This document shows, in pieces, positions 43,135 through 52,058 of a stretch of DNA of 64,000 nucleotides. How positions within the stretch are numbered: position 1 is the stretch's first letter; each line of letters opens with the position of its first letter. Both the position numbers and the translations under genes were made by a program. The DNA comes from Nonomuraea angiospora (GTDB lineage: Bacteria > Actinomycetota > Actinomycetes > Streptosporangiales > Streptosporangiaceae): assembly GCF_014873145.1 (NCBI RefSeq), contig NZ_JADBEK010000001.1, positions 1,612,001 to 1,676,000 on the forward strand, written 5' to 3'. The notes beneath the pieces were generated by a model. The model ran no database searches, had not been told where the DNA came from, and saw only the letters and a program-made list of their open reading frames with translations.

Positions 43135-44622
43135 TCAGTGCTGCGCCGAGGCCAGGTCCAGCCGGGCGGGGGTGCGCCACCAGACGGCCACGGCCGCCAG
43201 CAGCATCAGGACGGCGCCGTACAGGCTGGTCGTCCGCAGCGATTCGGTGAAGGAGAGCATGGCCTGGGCGGCCAGATCGGAGGAGCCGAGCGCGCGGGCG
43301 GCCGCCAGCGCGCCGCCGAGCGACTCGCGGACCGCGTCGGTGGCGCCCTCGGGCAGTTCGGCCCGGTAGAGGGCGGCGGCCAGGCTGCCCAGCACCGCGA
43401 CGCCGAAGGTGCCGCCGATCTCGTACGAGGTCTCCTCGATGGCGGCCGCGCTGCCCGCCTTCTCCGCCGGGGCGCCCGCCATGATCACGGCGGAGGCGAT
43501 GGCCAGCGAGCCCATGCCCGCCCCGATCAGCAGGAGCGACACGGCCACCCAGAGGTAGGTCGTCGGGGAGACCCAGAGCACCGCGAAGCCGAGCGCGCCG
43601 ATCACCAGCCCGCCGGCCAGCACCGTACGCGCGCCGATCCGGGTGGCCAGGGCCGGCGCCAGCGGCGAGAGGACCGCGGAGCCGACCGCCATGGGCAGCA
43701 TGGCCAGGCCCGTCTGCAGCGGCGAGTAGCCCTGGACCAGCTGCGCCCACTGGACCATGAGCAGCATCATGCCCGCCATGGCGATCGAGGTGGTGAAGGC
43801 GGCCAGGGTGCCGGCGGTGAAGGCGCCGCCGCGGAACAGCCGGATCTCCAGGAGGGGGTCGGGGCGGCTCAGGCACCGCCGGACGAACCAGGCCAGCGCG
43901 ATCGCGGCCAGGACGGCCGTCAGGGCGGTCCAGGCGTCCAGGCCCTCGGTGGCCACGTGCTTGATGGCGTAGACCAGGGCGATCATGCCGACCATCGACA
44001 GCACCGTGCCCAGGGCGTCCCAGCGGCCCGGGTTCGGGTTGCGCGACTCGGGCAGCAGGAGCAGCGCGGCGACGACGGCGACGGCCATGATCGGCACGTT
44101 CACCAGGAACGCGGCGTGCCAGCTGAAGGCCTCCAGCAGCAGGCCGCCCACGATCGGGCCGAGCGCGCCGCCCACCGCCGCCATCGCGGCCCACACGCCC
44201 AGCGCGGTGGCCCGCTCGCGGGCGTCGGTGAACAGGTTGCGGATCATCGACAGGGTGGACGGCATGATCATCGCGCCGCCGACGCCGAGCAGCGCCCGTA
44301 CGGCGATCACCTCGGCCGGGCTGTCGGCCCACAGCACGGCGACGGAGGCCAGGCCGAAGAGGGTGAAGCCGGAGACGAGCATGCGCTTGCGCCCCCAGCG
44401 GTCGCCCAGCGCGCTGACGGCCACCAGCAGGCCCGCCACGACCAGGGAGTAGACGTCGATCATCCACAACAGCTCGACCGCGCCCGGCTGCAGGTCGGCC
44501 GAAATCTGCGGCAGCGCCACGTTGAGGATGGTCATGTCCATCGTGATCAGCAACAGGCTGGCCGACAGGACGGCCAGCGCCGCCCAGCGTCTGGGGTTCA
44601 GCTCGGTCACGGTGTTCGTCAT
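43135..44622 (-). CDS. DHA2-type MFS multidrug exporter
   Basis: 495 residues with about 14 membrane helices. It has motif A ALGDRWGRKRMLVSGF, and the start LSASLLLITMDMTILNVALP is characteristic of EmrB/QacA-type proton-driven exporters. The ATG at 44622 follows GGAGGACCCC; the longer start at 44706 would add an unrelated stretch. A TetR gene lies 124 bp upstream on the same strand, with a poly-G run of nine between them. Confidence 0.9.
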   Translation of the reverse strand: MTNTVTELNPRRWAALAVLSASLLLITMDMTILNVALPQISADLQPGAVELLWMIDVYSLVVAGLLVAVSALGDRWGRKRMLVSGFTLFGLASVAVLWADSPAEVIAVRALLGVGGAMIMPSTLSMIRNLFTDARERATALGVWAAMAAVGGALGPIVGGLLLEAFSWHAAFLVNVPIMAVAVVAALLLLPESRNPNPGRWDALGTVLSMVGMIALVYAIKHVATEGLDAWTALTAVLAAIALAWFVRRCLSRPDPLLEIRLFRGGAFTAGTLAAFTTSIAMAGMMLLMVQWAQLVQGYSPLQTGLAMLPMAVGSAVLSPLAPALATRIGARTVLAGGLVIGALGFAVLWVSPTTYLWVAVSLLLIGAGMGSLAIASAVIMAGAPAEKAGSAAAIEETSYEIGGTFGVAVLGSLAAALYRAELPEGATDAVRESLGGALAAARALGSSDLAAQAMLSFTESLRTTSLYGAVLMLLAAVAVWWRTPARLDLASAQH

Positions 44623-44746
44623 GGGGTCCTCCGGAGAAAAGGGGTGGTGGCGCAGGGTCACACGGCGAACCCCGGCGAGCTGGACGAACGCCGGGGTGCT
44701 GGGCACGTATGGGGGGGGGTGGAGGACGCCTGCTCGGGATCCTGCT

Positions 44747-45298
44747 TCAGCCGGCGTCGGCGTCCCGCGCCGCCACCAGCTTGAGCAGGCGGTCGTGGAG
44801 TGCCTGCCGGACCGGCTCGGACAGGGGGATCATGCTCGTGGCCCGCCACAGCCACAGCCCGTCTACGGCCAGCTGGGCCAGGAGCAGGTCGATGTCGCGA
44901 GGGTCGGTCGAGGTGGGCGGCGGGGCCCAGCGGCCGATGAGGTCGTCCCACACCTCGGCCAGCTCCGGCCTGGTGACCGACTCGACCATGAACGCCAGGT
45001 CCGCCTTGCTCACCGATCCGTGCACGCCCAGCCGTACGTAGGCCTCGAGGGCCTCCTGCGGCGACGCCTGCGCCAGCGGCTTGCCCAGCTCGGCGACGAG
45101 CTGAGCCTCCCACGCGTCGGTCAGATGCCGCTGGATCGCCAGCAGCAGCTCGTCGCGCGTGCGGAAGTGGTACATGAGCCCGCCCTTGGTCACTCCGGCC
45201 TCCTCGGCCGCCGACTCCAGCGTCAGGGCGGTGATGCCGTCGCGCTCCGTCACGCGGATGGCGGCGTCGAGGATCCGGGTCCTCTGGCTCGGTCGCAT
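44747..45298 (-). CDS. TetR-family repressor of the MFS exporter
   Basis: 183 residues. HTH: LTLESAAEEAGVTKGGLMYH, then FRTRDELLLAI; the C-terminal domain is of the TetR_C_37-like kind. It starts at 45298, three bases after a 32-bp palindrome. The MFS gene follows in the same direction, so the pair is a classical repressor-pump unit. Confidence 0.88.
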   Translation of the reverse strand: MRPSQRTRILDAAIRVTERDGITALTLESAAEEAGVTKGGLMYHFRTRDELLLAIQRHLTDAWEAQLVAELGKPLAQASPQEALEAYVRLGVHGSVSKADLAFMVESVTRPELAEVWDDLIGRWAPPPTSTDPRDIDLLLAQLAVDGLWLWRATSMIPLSEPVRQALHDRLLKLVAARDADAG

Positions 45299-45301
45299 AG
45301 C

Positions 45302-45333
45302 CGTAACTGTACCATCCAGAAGGTACAGTTACG
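45302..45333. promoter_or_regulatory. 32-bp palindromic operator of the TetR-MFS unit
   Basis: CGTAACTGTACC and GGTACAGTTACG are perfect 12-bp arms around the 8-bp spacer ATCCAGAA. It is only three bases from the TetR start, and matches the usual form of TetR pump-operator sites. Confidence 0.8.
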
Positions 45334-45371
45334 CGCCGACGCAGCGGCCGCCCGGTATCAGGCGGCCGAGG

Positions 45372-45962
45372 TCAGGCGGGGCGCAGGGCCTTGAGGGCGA
45401 GGTCGACGAGGGCGTCGGCGTACTCGGGGGTGAGCGGGCCCGAGCGGTGCAGCCAGCGCTGGAACAGGGGGGCGTACAGGAGCTCCAGGGCCAGGTCGAG
45501 ATCGGCGTCCGCGTCGATCTGGCCGGCCCGCTGCGCGCTGCGCAGCCGGGCCTTCTTGGCCTCGTCGACCGGGCCCGCCAGCTTCTCCCGATACTGGGCG
45601 GCGAGGTCGGGATCGTTGACGATCTCCATGGTGAGCGCCCGGATCGGCGCCTCGAACCCCGGATCGGCGAACTCGGCCACCGTGGCCCGCATCACGAGCT
45701 TGAGATCGGCCTCGATGTCGCCCGTGTCGGGCAGCGTGATGCTGTCGCCGACCTGGCTGAGGGCGAGGAAGGCGTCGAAGATCACGGCACCCTTGGAGCG
45801 CCACCACCGGTAGATCGTCTGCTTGCCCACGCCCGCGCGGGCGGCGATGGCCTCGATCGAGACCTTGGCGTATCCCATTTCGGAGACCAGCTCGCGGGCC
45901 GCTTCGAGAACGGCCTGCCGGGAGCGCTCACTGCGGCGGGCGGGGTCGGGGCTCTTGGACAT
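45372..45962 (-). CDS. TetR/AcrR-family regulator
   Basis: 196 residues. HTH: VSIEAIAARAGVGKQTIYRW, then WRSKGAVIFDAF; the C-terminal domain has LYAPLFQRWLHRSGPLTPEY, as in the TetR_C_11-like group. The ATG at 45962 is preferred. A 13-bp palindrome lies 30 bp upstream. No obvious target gene adjoins it apart from other TetR genes. Confidence 0.85.
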   Translation of the reverse strand: MSKSPDPARRSERSRQAVLEAARELVSEMGYAKVSIEAIAARAGVGKQTIYRWWRSKGAVIFDAFLALSQVGDSITLPDTGDIEADLKLVMRATVAEFADPGFEAPIRALTMEIVNDPDLAAQYREKLAGPVDEAKKARLRSAQRAGQIDADADLDLALELLYAPLFQRWLHRSGPLTPEYADALVDLALKALRPA

Positions 45963-45991
45963 ACGGGTCAGCATAGCAGCGAAGCGAGACG

Positions 45992-46004
45992 AGACGGTCC
46001 GTCT
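45992..46004. promoter_or_regulatory. Short palindrome between two TetR genes
   Basis: AGACGG-T-CCGTCT is a perfect 6+6 palindrome. It lies between the start of the 45372-45962 TetR gene and the stop of the next, and could serve the former. Confidence 0.5.
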
Positions 46005-46006
46005 TG

Positions 46007-46594
46007 CTAGCGCTCGACACCGGCGATGACGGCGCTGACCATCTTGCGGACGGCGGCGGGCTCCGGCGGAGCGCCCGTCCGGTCGGCGAACAGCAGGTGC
46101 CCGGCCCCGATCAGGGTCGGGGCGAGCGTGTCGACGTCGGCGTCCGCCGCGACGCGCCCCAGGTCCCGCTCCGCGCGCAGGTAGGAGGCGATCATGGCGC
46201 CGGCCTCCGTCAGGACCGGGAGGCCGACCGGCCAGGACCGGCGCAGCCGGGCGCGCAGCTCGTCGCGGAAGGTGACGAGGGCGACGATCCCCACGGCGAC
46301 CGACTCGAACAGGCCCGTCAGCGCATCGGCGAGATTGCCGGCCACGGTGCCGGTCCCGGCGGACCCGCGCAGCGCGGCGGCCTGGGCGTCCATCCGGGCG
46401 ACGCGATCGAGCACGAGCTCGGCGAGGAAGGCGTCGAAGTCCTCGAAGTGCCGGTGCAGGACGCCCTTGGCGCAGCCGGCCTCCGCGGTGACCGCCCGGC
46501 TGGTCAGCGCGCTGGGCCCGTCACGCAACAGGATCCGCTCGGCGGCGTCGAACAGCTGCTCACGTACGTCGCGGAGGGCCACCCCTGTCGGCAC
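46007..46594 (-). CDS. TetR-family regulator divergent from a methyltransferase
   Basis: 195 residues from the GTG at 46594 (VPTGVALRDVREQLFDAAER); this has GGAAGGCGGG upstream. An in-frame ATG at 46657 would add 21 unrelated residues and sit inside an operator repeat. HTH: LTSRAVTAEAGCAKGVLHRH, then FEDFDAFLAEL. The divergent methyltransferase is the likely target, by the pair of operator copies at its promoter. Confidence 0.78.
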   Translation of the reverse strand: MPTGVALRDVREQLFDAAERILLRDGPSALTSRAVTAEAGCAKGVLHRHFEDFDAFLAELVLDRVARMDAQAAALRGSAGTGTVAGNLADALTGLFESVAVGIVALVTFRDELRARLRRSWPVGLPVLTEAGAMIASYLRAERDLGRVAADADVDTLAPTLIGAGHLLFADRTGAPPEPAAVRKMVSAVIAGVER

Positions 46595-46630
46595 CGCGCA
46601 TCCCGCCTTCCATCGTCCGTCATCGCCGGG

Positions 46631-46673
46631 TTGACGAGTGGGCACATGCCCATTCATAGTGGGCGCATGCCCA
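46631..46673 (+). promoter_or_regulatory. Leaderless promoter with two tandem operator copies
   Basis: TTGACG (46631-46636), a 17-bp spacer and TCATAG (46654-46659) give a promoter whose start would fall on the ATG at 46667. Two copies of GTGGGC-R-CATGCCCA (46638-46652 and 46659-46673) are spaced 21 bp apart, two helical turns, each with a GGGC-RCA-TGCCC palindromic core. They flank the -10 box. Confidence 0.75.
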
Positions 46674-47476
46674 CTATATCTCAGCCCGGAACCGGGCCCG
46701 AGCCGCACCAGGCTCGGCAGATGGCGGAATCGTTCGGCGTGGACGCCGAGCGCTACGACCGGACCCGGCCCCGCTACCCCGACGCCATGGTGGCCCGGAT
46801 CGTCGCCGGCAGCCCCGGACCCGACGTCCTCGACGTCGGCTGCGGCACCGGCATCGAGGCCCGGCAGTTCCAGGCGGCCGGCTGCAAGGTGCTCGGGGTC
46901 GATCCCGACGCGCGGATGGCCGACTTCGCGCGGCGCGAAGGGCTCGAGGTCGAGGTGTCGACGTTCGAGACCTGGGAGCCCGCCGGCCGGGACTTCGACG
47001 CGGTCGTCGCCGGGCAGGCCTGGCACTGGGTGGACCCGGTCGCCGGCGCGGCCAGGGCGGCGCGGGTGCTGCGTCCCGGCGGACGGCTGGCGGTGTTCTG
47101 GAACGCGTTCCAGGCCCCGCCCGATCTCGGCGCGGCCATCGCCGCGGTCTACCGCAGGATCATGCCCGACGCGCCGATCTACCAGCACATGATGTCCGAC
47201 GCGGACGCGTACGTGTCGCTGAGCGCCAAGGCCGCCGACGGCATCCGGCAGGCGGGCGCGTTCGGCGACCTGGAGGAGTGGCGCTTCGACTGGGAGCGGC
47301 CCTACACCCGCGACGAGTGGCTGGACCTGCTGCCCACCACCGGCGTCCACACCCGGCTCCCGGCGGCCACGCTGCGGGAGGTGCTCGCGGGCGTCGGCGC
47401 CGCCGTCGACGCGGCGGGGGGCGGCTTCACGATGCGCTACACCACGGTGGTGGTCACCGCGGCGCGCGAGTCATGA
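46667..47476 (+). CDS. Class I SAM-dependent methyltransferase
   Basis: 269 residues. Motif I is VLDVGCGTGIEARQFQAAG, and AWHWVDPVAGAARAARVLRP is the post-II region. FGVDAERYDRTRPRYPDAMV at the start is typical of small-molecule methyltransferases of the UbiE/type 11 kind. The ATG at 46667 lies at the predicted transcript start, so it is likely leaderless; a second ATG (46721) is possible. The divergent TetR gene and twin operators suggest induction by the compound it methylates. Stop overlaps the convergent P450 by 6 bp. Confidence 0.87.
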   Translation: MPTISQPGTGPEPHQARQMAESFGVDAERYDRTRPRYPDAMVARIVAGSPGPDVLDVGCGTGIEARQFQAAGCKVLGVDPDARMADFARREGLEVEVSTFETWEPAGRDFDAVVAGQAWHWVDPVAGAARAARVLRPGGRLAVFWNAFQAPPDLGAAIAAVYRRIMPDAPIYQHMMSDADAYVSLSAKAADGIRQAGAFGDLEEWRFDWERPYTRDEWLDLLPTTGVHTRLPAATLREVLAGVGAAVDAAGGGFTMRYTTVVVTAARES

Positions 47477-48664
47477 CGCTCCCACCCTGACCACCAGCCC
47501 GCGGATCTCGTAGCCGCCGACGTCGTTGTTGAAGCTCACGCGCGGCGCCGAGGCCATCCGGACGCCGTCCATGGCGAACAGGCGGCCGAGGAAGACGTCC
47601 GTCTCCAGGATGGCGATGTTCGATCCCGGGCACCGGTGCGGCCCGTCGCCGAAGGACAGCGCCGCGGCGCTCGTGCCCCCGTCGATGGCGCGGCCGGGGC
47701 AGATCGACAGCGGCCGCGAGCCCACGGCCCGGGGATCGGTGTTGGCAGCGTCGACGAACACCTCGATCACCGCGCCCGCCGGCACCGTGACCGGCCCGTC
47801 GGCGCCGGCCAGGTCGAGGGCGGCCGTGGTGCGCCGGCGCAGCCGCCCGACCACGGGTTCGAGCCGCAGGATCTCGTGCAGGACGGCGAGGCGGCCGGGC
47901 TCGTCCGCCGCGCGGTAGCGCTCCAGCAGCGCCTCATCGGTGAACAGGTGCCAGGCGGCGACGCAGATGAACTCGCGCGTGGTCACCATGCCGGCCGCGG
48001 CGAAGGTCAGGCACTCGCCGAGGATCTCGGCGTCCGTGCACCCTTCGGAGATCAGGTGCGAGATGAGGTCGTCGCGCGGCTCGCGGCGGTGGGCGCGGAT
48101 CGCCGGGCGCACGTCGGCCAGGTAGACGCGCAGCCAGTTGACGTTCTGCCTGACCAGCCAGTAGATCCCGGTCAAGCTGGTCAGGCCGGGCCGGCCGAAC
48201 TTCTCCGGGAAGAACCGTTCCAGCCTGCCGCGGATCCCGGGCCTGCTGGACGTGAGGCCGATGATCGCGCTCGCCACCTCGATCGCCATGCCGAAGCTCA
48301 GCTCCGACAGGTGCGCCTCCCCCGTCTCCCGCAGCTCGGCGAGCCGGCTGTCCGCGACCCGCGCCATCAGGCCGCGGTACTGCTCGTCCACCCTGCGGGG
48401 GGTGAAGTAGCGCGCGGTCTGGCGGCGGTCCTCGCGGTGCTCGGGCCCGTCGCGGTAGAGGACCGGCCGCCGGACCCTGGCGGGCAGCTTCTCCACGGTC
48501 TCGATGCCCAGCCCGGCCTGGACGGTGTCGTGGCTGCGCAGCACGGCGCGGGCCTGCGCGTGGCCGCGGACCTCCCACGTTCCGTCGTCGGCACGCCGGA
48601 CCGGGCAGTCCCCGGGTGCGGCCGGGCGCGGGATCTTGCGCGGGTCTTCGGTGTGGTCGTTCAC
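47471..48664 (-). CDS. Cytochrome P450, second copy with non-acidic I-helix
   Basis: 397 residues. Heme loop FGDGPHRCPG, ExxR as EILR, and helix I reads AAGMVTT with Val at about 227 in place of the usual acid. The N terminus has DCPVRRADDGTWEVRGH. It starts with GTG at 48664; GGGAGAG lies 11 nt upstream. No redox partner gene is close. It is divergent from a secreted protein gene across 186 bp. Substrate unknown. Confidence 0.88.
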   Translation of the reverse strand: MNDHTEDPRKIPRPAAPGDCPVRRADDGTWEVRGHAQARAVLRSHDTVQAGLGIETVEKLPARVRRPVLYRDGPEHREDRRQTARYFTPRRVDEQYRGLMARVADSRLAELRETGEAHLSELSFGMAIEVASAIIGLTSSRPGIRGRLERFFPEKFGRPGLTSLTGIYWLVRQNVNWLRVYLADVRPAIRAHRREPRDDLISHLISEGCTDAEILGECLTFAAAGMVTTREFICVAAWHLFTDEALLERYRAADEPGRLAVLHEILRLEPVVGRLRRRTTAALDLAGADGPVTVPAGAVIEVFVDAANTDPRAVGSRPLSICPGRAIDGGTSAAALSFGDGPHRCPGSNIAILETDVFLGRLFAMDGVRMASAPRVSFNNDVGGYEIRGLVVRVGAS

Positions 48665-48850
48665 GCCGGCACGTCTCTCCCTGTCGTTTCTCCCTGTCGA
48701 TGGCCGCCGTTGACCATGCTCGTCCCCGGTCGGCGCGAGATCAAGGGAACGAGGTGTCCGGGAAATACCGGATGTCATGATTCGACTTGACTGATGATCT
48801 TCGATGCACCAGATTGTTCGCGACTTTTCGGACCGTTCCCAAGGAAACCC

Positions 48851-49687
48851 ATGAAGCGAGCCATCATCGGTGCCGCCGTGGTCGCGGGCGTGGCATGCCT
48901 CACCGCCACGCCCGCGCAAGCGGCACCCCAGATCGACCCGGTCAAGGCGCTCAAGGCCGAGTCAGTCGCCGGCAGAGCCGTCAACGTGCAGTCCACGGCG
49001 AAGGTGACGTACACGCCCAGCCTGGTCGTCACCACGGGGCTGGAGGGCACGATCGGGTTCGACCGGCGCGGCGCGGCCGCGTCCGATGTGGCCCAGACCC
49101 TGCAGTACAGCAAGGACCTACTGCGCAGCGTGAAGAAGTCGAAGCCGCAGGAGGTCGAGGCCCTGGGGCAGGGGCCCATCAGGATGATCTCCAGCCGGGA
49201 CGCGAGCTATGTCTCCGGCCCGATCGTCGATCCCGCGCTGCCCCAGGGCACGAGCTGGGTGCGCTACAGCCCGGCCGGTCTGCCGCCGAGCAATCTGGTG
49301 CTGAACGTCCTGGAGCCCGCCACCCTCAAGACGCTCGTGTCCCACCGCACCTCGTGGCGTGACGGCGTGCTCAAGGGCTCCATCAAGGCCAGCAAGCTCG
49401 CGGCGGCCTCCCCCTCGTACGCGTCGCGCTTCGGCACGCGTTCCAGGAGCGGCCGCGACGGCAAGATCACCTACACCCTCTGGTTCGGCGGTGGCGGCCT
49501 GGTCGAGCGGGTGTCCGCCAAGGCCGTCCTGCCCTACGGCAAGAGCTCCATGACGGTCGAGTCGAGCACCCGCTTCTCGGACTGGGGCCGCGAGGTCACC
49601 GTCCTGCTGCCCCTGCGGGGAGACGTGCTCGACCGGGGCCAGCTCGGGGACAAGGTCCCGGCCGAGGTCCCGGGGATCTGGAACTAG
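48851..49687 (+). CDS. Secreted protein of unknown function
   Basis: 278 residues. A signal peptide (MKRAIIGAAVVAGVACLTAT, cut near AQA-AP) precedes a beta-rich domain that resembles LppX/LprG-like lipid-binding folds in outline (YTLWFGGGGLVERVSAKAVL and MTVESSTRFSDWGREVTVLL are typical of that group). Function is not established. The ATG follows AAGGAAACCC. It lies upstream of a sulfatase in the same direction, but 154 bp apart. Confidence 0.62.
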   Translation: MKRAIIGAAVVAGVACLTATPAQAAPQIDPVKALKAESVAGRAVNVQSTAKVTYTPSLVVTTGLEGTIGFDRRGAAASDVAQTLQYSKDLLRSVKKSKPQEVEALGQGPIRMISSRDASYVSGPIVDPALPQGTSWVRYSPAGLPPSNLVLNVLEPATLKTLVSHRTSWRDGVLKGSIKASKLAAASPSYASRFGTRSRSGRDGKITYTLWFGGGGLVERVSAKAVLPYGKSSMTVESSTRFSDWGREVTVLLPLRGDVLDRGQLGDKVPAEVPGIWN

Positions 49688-49841
49688 CCGCCGGTCCTCC
49701 GCCCGGCCGTGCCCCATGAGGGCCGGCCGGGACTTCCCAGCTCCGGCGGGGTGGTATGAAGTTGGTTGAGTGCTTTGTCCTGATTTGCTGTGCATCGCAC
49801 CTCCAACCTCCTGTCCCCTGCCAAAGAGGCTGTTCTCCCCG

Positions 49842-51431
49842 ATGCCCGGATATATCAGGAAAAGCTTGGCGGTGGCGCTGGCCGTCGTCCTCGCCTTGAC
49901 CGTCGCGTCCCCGGCCGGCGCCGGCGCGGCCGCCGCGCCCAAGCGGCCGAACATCATCTTCTTCCTCGTGGACGACATGTCCGCCGAGCTGCTCCAGTAC
50001 ATGGACACGGTCAAGAGCCTGGGCCGCGACGGCACCACGTTCACCGGCTACTACGTGGCCGACTCGCTCTGCTGCCCGTCCCGCGCCACCATGTTCACCG
50101 GCGAGTTCCCGCACAACACGGGCGTGCGGACCAACCAGGGCTACGACCACGGCGGCTACGGGGCGTTCGCGAAGCACGAGGGCAGGACGTACGCCGTCGC
50201 CCTGCGTCAGGCCGGATATCGCACGGGCTACCTCGGCAAGTACATCAACGAGTATCCCGCGGGCCCCGGCTACCGCGTCCCGGCCGGCTGGGACGAGTGG
50301 CACGTGACGGCGAGCGGCGGCTACAACGAGTTCAGGTACGAGCTCACCCGCTACATCAAGGAGGAAGCGGGCGGCCGGCGGCCGATCGACGCCTCCCGGG
50401 GCCGGTACCTGGTGGACGAGCTGGGACAGCGGGCGGCCGGCTTCATCGAGCGGTCCCGCCGGTACGCCCCCGGCGAGCCGTTCTTCCTCCAAGTCTCGCC
50501 GTTCTCACCGCACAACAGGGTCGACGTCAAGCCCGGCGACACGGAGCCGCGCTTCCCGCCCGCGCCGCGCGACCGGCCGAAGGACCGCTTCCCCGCCGGA
50601 GAGTTCCCCCATGGCGACTGCGGCGGCCCCGACTGCGACTCCATCGACGTCACCACCCTGCCGTCGTTCAACGAGGACACCGCCGACAAGCCCTCCTGGG
50701 TACGCCGGGAGCCCATCGGCCCGAAGATCACCGAGAAGCTCCGCGAGGACTTCCGCGACCGGATCCGCATGGTGCAGTCGATCGACGACATGGTGCAGCG
50801 CGTCCTGTCCGCGCTGACCGAGGAGGACAGGCTGAACACGTACGTCGTGTTCACCAGCGACAACGGCTTCCACCTCGGGCAGCACCGCCTGGTGCGCGGC
50901 AAGGCCACGGCCTACGACCACGACGTGCGGGTGCCGCTCCTGGTCAGGCGCCCGGCCTCGGGGCCGCGCGGCGACCTGGTGACGCCCGCCATCGCCCAGA
51001 ACGTGGACCTGTTCGCGACCTTCCTCGACATGGCCGGCGTCGGCGCGGCGACGCGCGACAGCCGCGACGGCCGCAGCCTGCTGCCCCTCATCCAGGGCCG
51101 CGCCGTCACCGGCTGGCGCGACGCGGCGCTGATCGAGCACGTCAAGCCGAACCCCCGCGTGCCCGGCCAGCCCGACCCCGACGCCGACGCCATGAAGAAG
51201 GGCAACTCCCGGCCGCCCAGCTACTCCGCCGTGCGCACGGCCGGGGAGCTCTACGTCGAGTACAAGGGCGATCCGCGGCCCGAGTACTACAACACCGTCA
51301 CCGATCCGCGCCAGGAGTCCAACGACCCCGGCAACGCCAGGACGGCCGCCCTGAGCAAGGTCCTCGACGGCCTGAAGGGGTGCGGCAAGCCGGGCGCGGC
51401 GGACTGCTGGTCGGCCGCCCACCTGCGCTGA
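49842..51431 (+). CDS. Secreted type I sulfatase
   Basis: 529 residues. A signal peptide (MPGYIRKSLAVALAVVLALT) precedes a sulfatase domain: metal-binding RPNIIFFLVDDM, the formylglycine signature CCPSRATMFTGEF (C77 in CxPSR to be oxidised), GKYINEY, and TYVVFTSDNGFHLGQHRL. It removes sulfate from an extracellular ester, probably a glycan, and needs a formylglycine-generating enzyme encoded elsewhere. The ATG at 49842 follows AAAGAGG at long spacing. It could supply a polysaccharide route such as the one at 52.9-64 kb, but that is inference. Confidence 0.9.
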   Translation: MPGYIRKSLAVALAVVLALTVASPAGAGAAAAPKRPNIIFFLVDDMSAELLQYMDTVKSLGRDGTTFTGYYVADSLCCPSRATMFTGEFPHNTGVRTNQGYDHGGYGAFAKHEGRTYAVALRQAGYRTGYLGKYINEYPAGPGYRVPAGWDEWHVTASGGYNEFRYELTRYIKEEAGGRRPIDASRGRYLVDELGQRAAGFIERSRRYAPGEPFFLQVSPFSPHNRVDVKPGDTEPRFPPAPRDRPKDRFPAGEFPHGDCGGPDCDSIDVTTLPSFNEDTADKPSWVRREPIGPKITEKLREDFRDRIRMVQSIDDMVQRVLSALTEEDRLNTYVVFTSDNGFHLGQHRLVRGKATAYDHDVRVPLLVRRPASGPRGDLVTPAIAQNVDLFATFLDMAGVGAATRDSRDGRSLLPLIQGRAVTGWRDAALIEHVKPNPRVPGQPDPDADAMKKGNSRPPSYSAVRTAGELYVEYKGDPRPEYYNTVTDPRQESNDPGNARTAALSKVLDGLKGCGKPGAADCWSAAHLR

Positions 51432-51446
51432 CCGCGCCGGGGGTCC

Positions 51447-51514
51447 TCAGAAACCGGGAGCCGTCAGAAGCCGGGAGCGGTCAGAAGGCGAGGGCTGTCA
51501 GAAGGCGAAGCCGC
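51447..51514. repeat. Four 17-bp tandem units at the 3' end of the xdhC-like gene
   Basis: Units at 51447, 51464, 51481 and 51498 begin TCAGAA and are mostly (A/G)(C/G)CG-G-G-G-C. The last unit is the reverse of the final codons and stop of the xdhC-like gene (TCAGAAGGCGAAGCC); the others echo it beyond the stop. Confidence 0.8.
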
Positions 51515-52016
51515 CCGGGCGGGCGTTGCGGTCGGCGATCAGGCCGGCCAGGGTGGCGACGGCGATCTCGGGCGGGGTGCGCGAGCCGATGTTGAGCCCG
51601 ATGGGCCGGCGCACCCGCGCGATCTCCTCTGGCGGCACGCCGAGGTCGGCCAGCGCCCGTACGTGCGGCGCGGTGTGGCGGGCGCTGCCCATGATGCCGA
51701 CCCACCGGACGGGGTACTTGAGCACGTCGCGCAGGACCGGGCCGATCTCCTCGCGGTGATGGTCGGTGAGCACCACGTCGGCCGTGGCGTCGAGCCAGCC
51801 GCCGAGCTCGGTCACCGCGGTGAATCCCCCGAGGCGGCGCCCGGGGTCGGGCTCGAAGAGGATCGGGCGGAAGCCGAGCTCGGCGCCGAACCTCAGCAGG
51901 CACTCGGCCACCGGGGAGGCGAAGACGGCGACCAGCGTCCGCCCGGCGGGCTCGGCGGGAGCCTCGCTGTGGGCCACCGCACACGCCGGGTCCTCTGCGT
52001 CATGGGTGTGGGCCAT
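51498..52016 (-). CDS. XdhC-like Rossmann protein
   Basis: 172 residues. The C-terminal domain of XdhC/CoxF: VRWVGIMGSARHTAPHVRAL, then VRRPIGLNIGSRTPPEIAVA. The N-terminal Cys-containing domain of full XdhC is largely absent. XdhC inserts or matures molybdenum cofactor for xanthine dehydrogenase, but no molybdenum hydroxylase gene adjoins. The ATG at 52016 has no evident Shine-Dalgarno. It is divergent from a DUF574 methyltransferase gene. Confidence 0.8.
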   Translation of the reverse strand: MAHTHDAEDPACAVAHSEAPAEPAGRTLVAVFASPVAECLLRFGAELGFRPILFEPDPGRRLGGFTAVTELGGWLDATADVVLTDHHREEIGPVLRDVLKYPVRWVGIMGSARHTAPHVRALADLGVPPEEIARVRRPIGLNIGSRTPPEIAVATLAGLIADRNARPGGFAF

Positions 52017-52058
52017 AATCGCAGTCTGACACACGAAGATCCCCGCTAGGCTTCGGCC

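Noticed and set aside
44711-44719. Run of nine G as a phase-variation tract
   Set aside because: It lies between two genes, not in a coding frame or core promoter, and long G runs arise easily in this composition.
51447-51514. Possible array of transcription-factor sites or CRISPR-like repeats
   Set aside because: 17-bp units abut and end in the xdhC-like stop; gene-end duplication explains them better.
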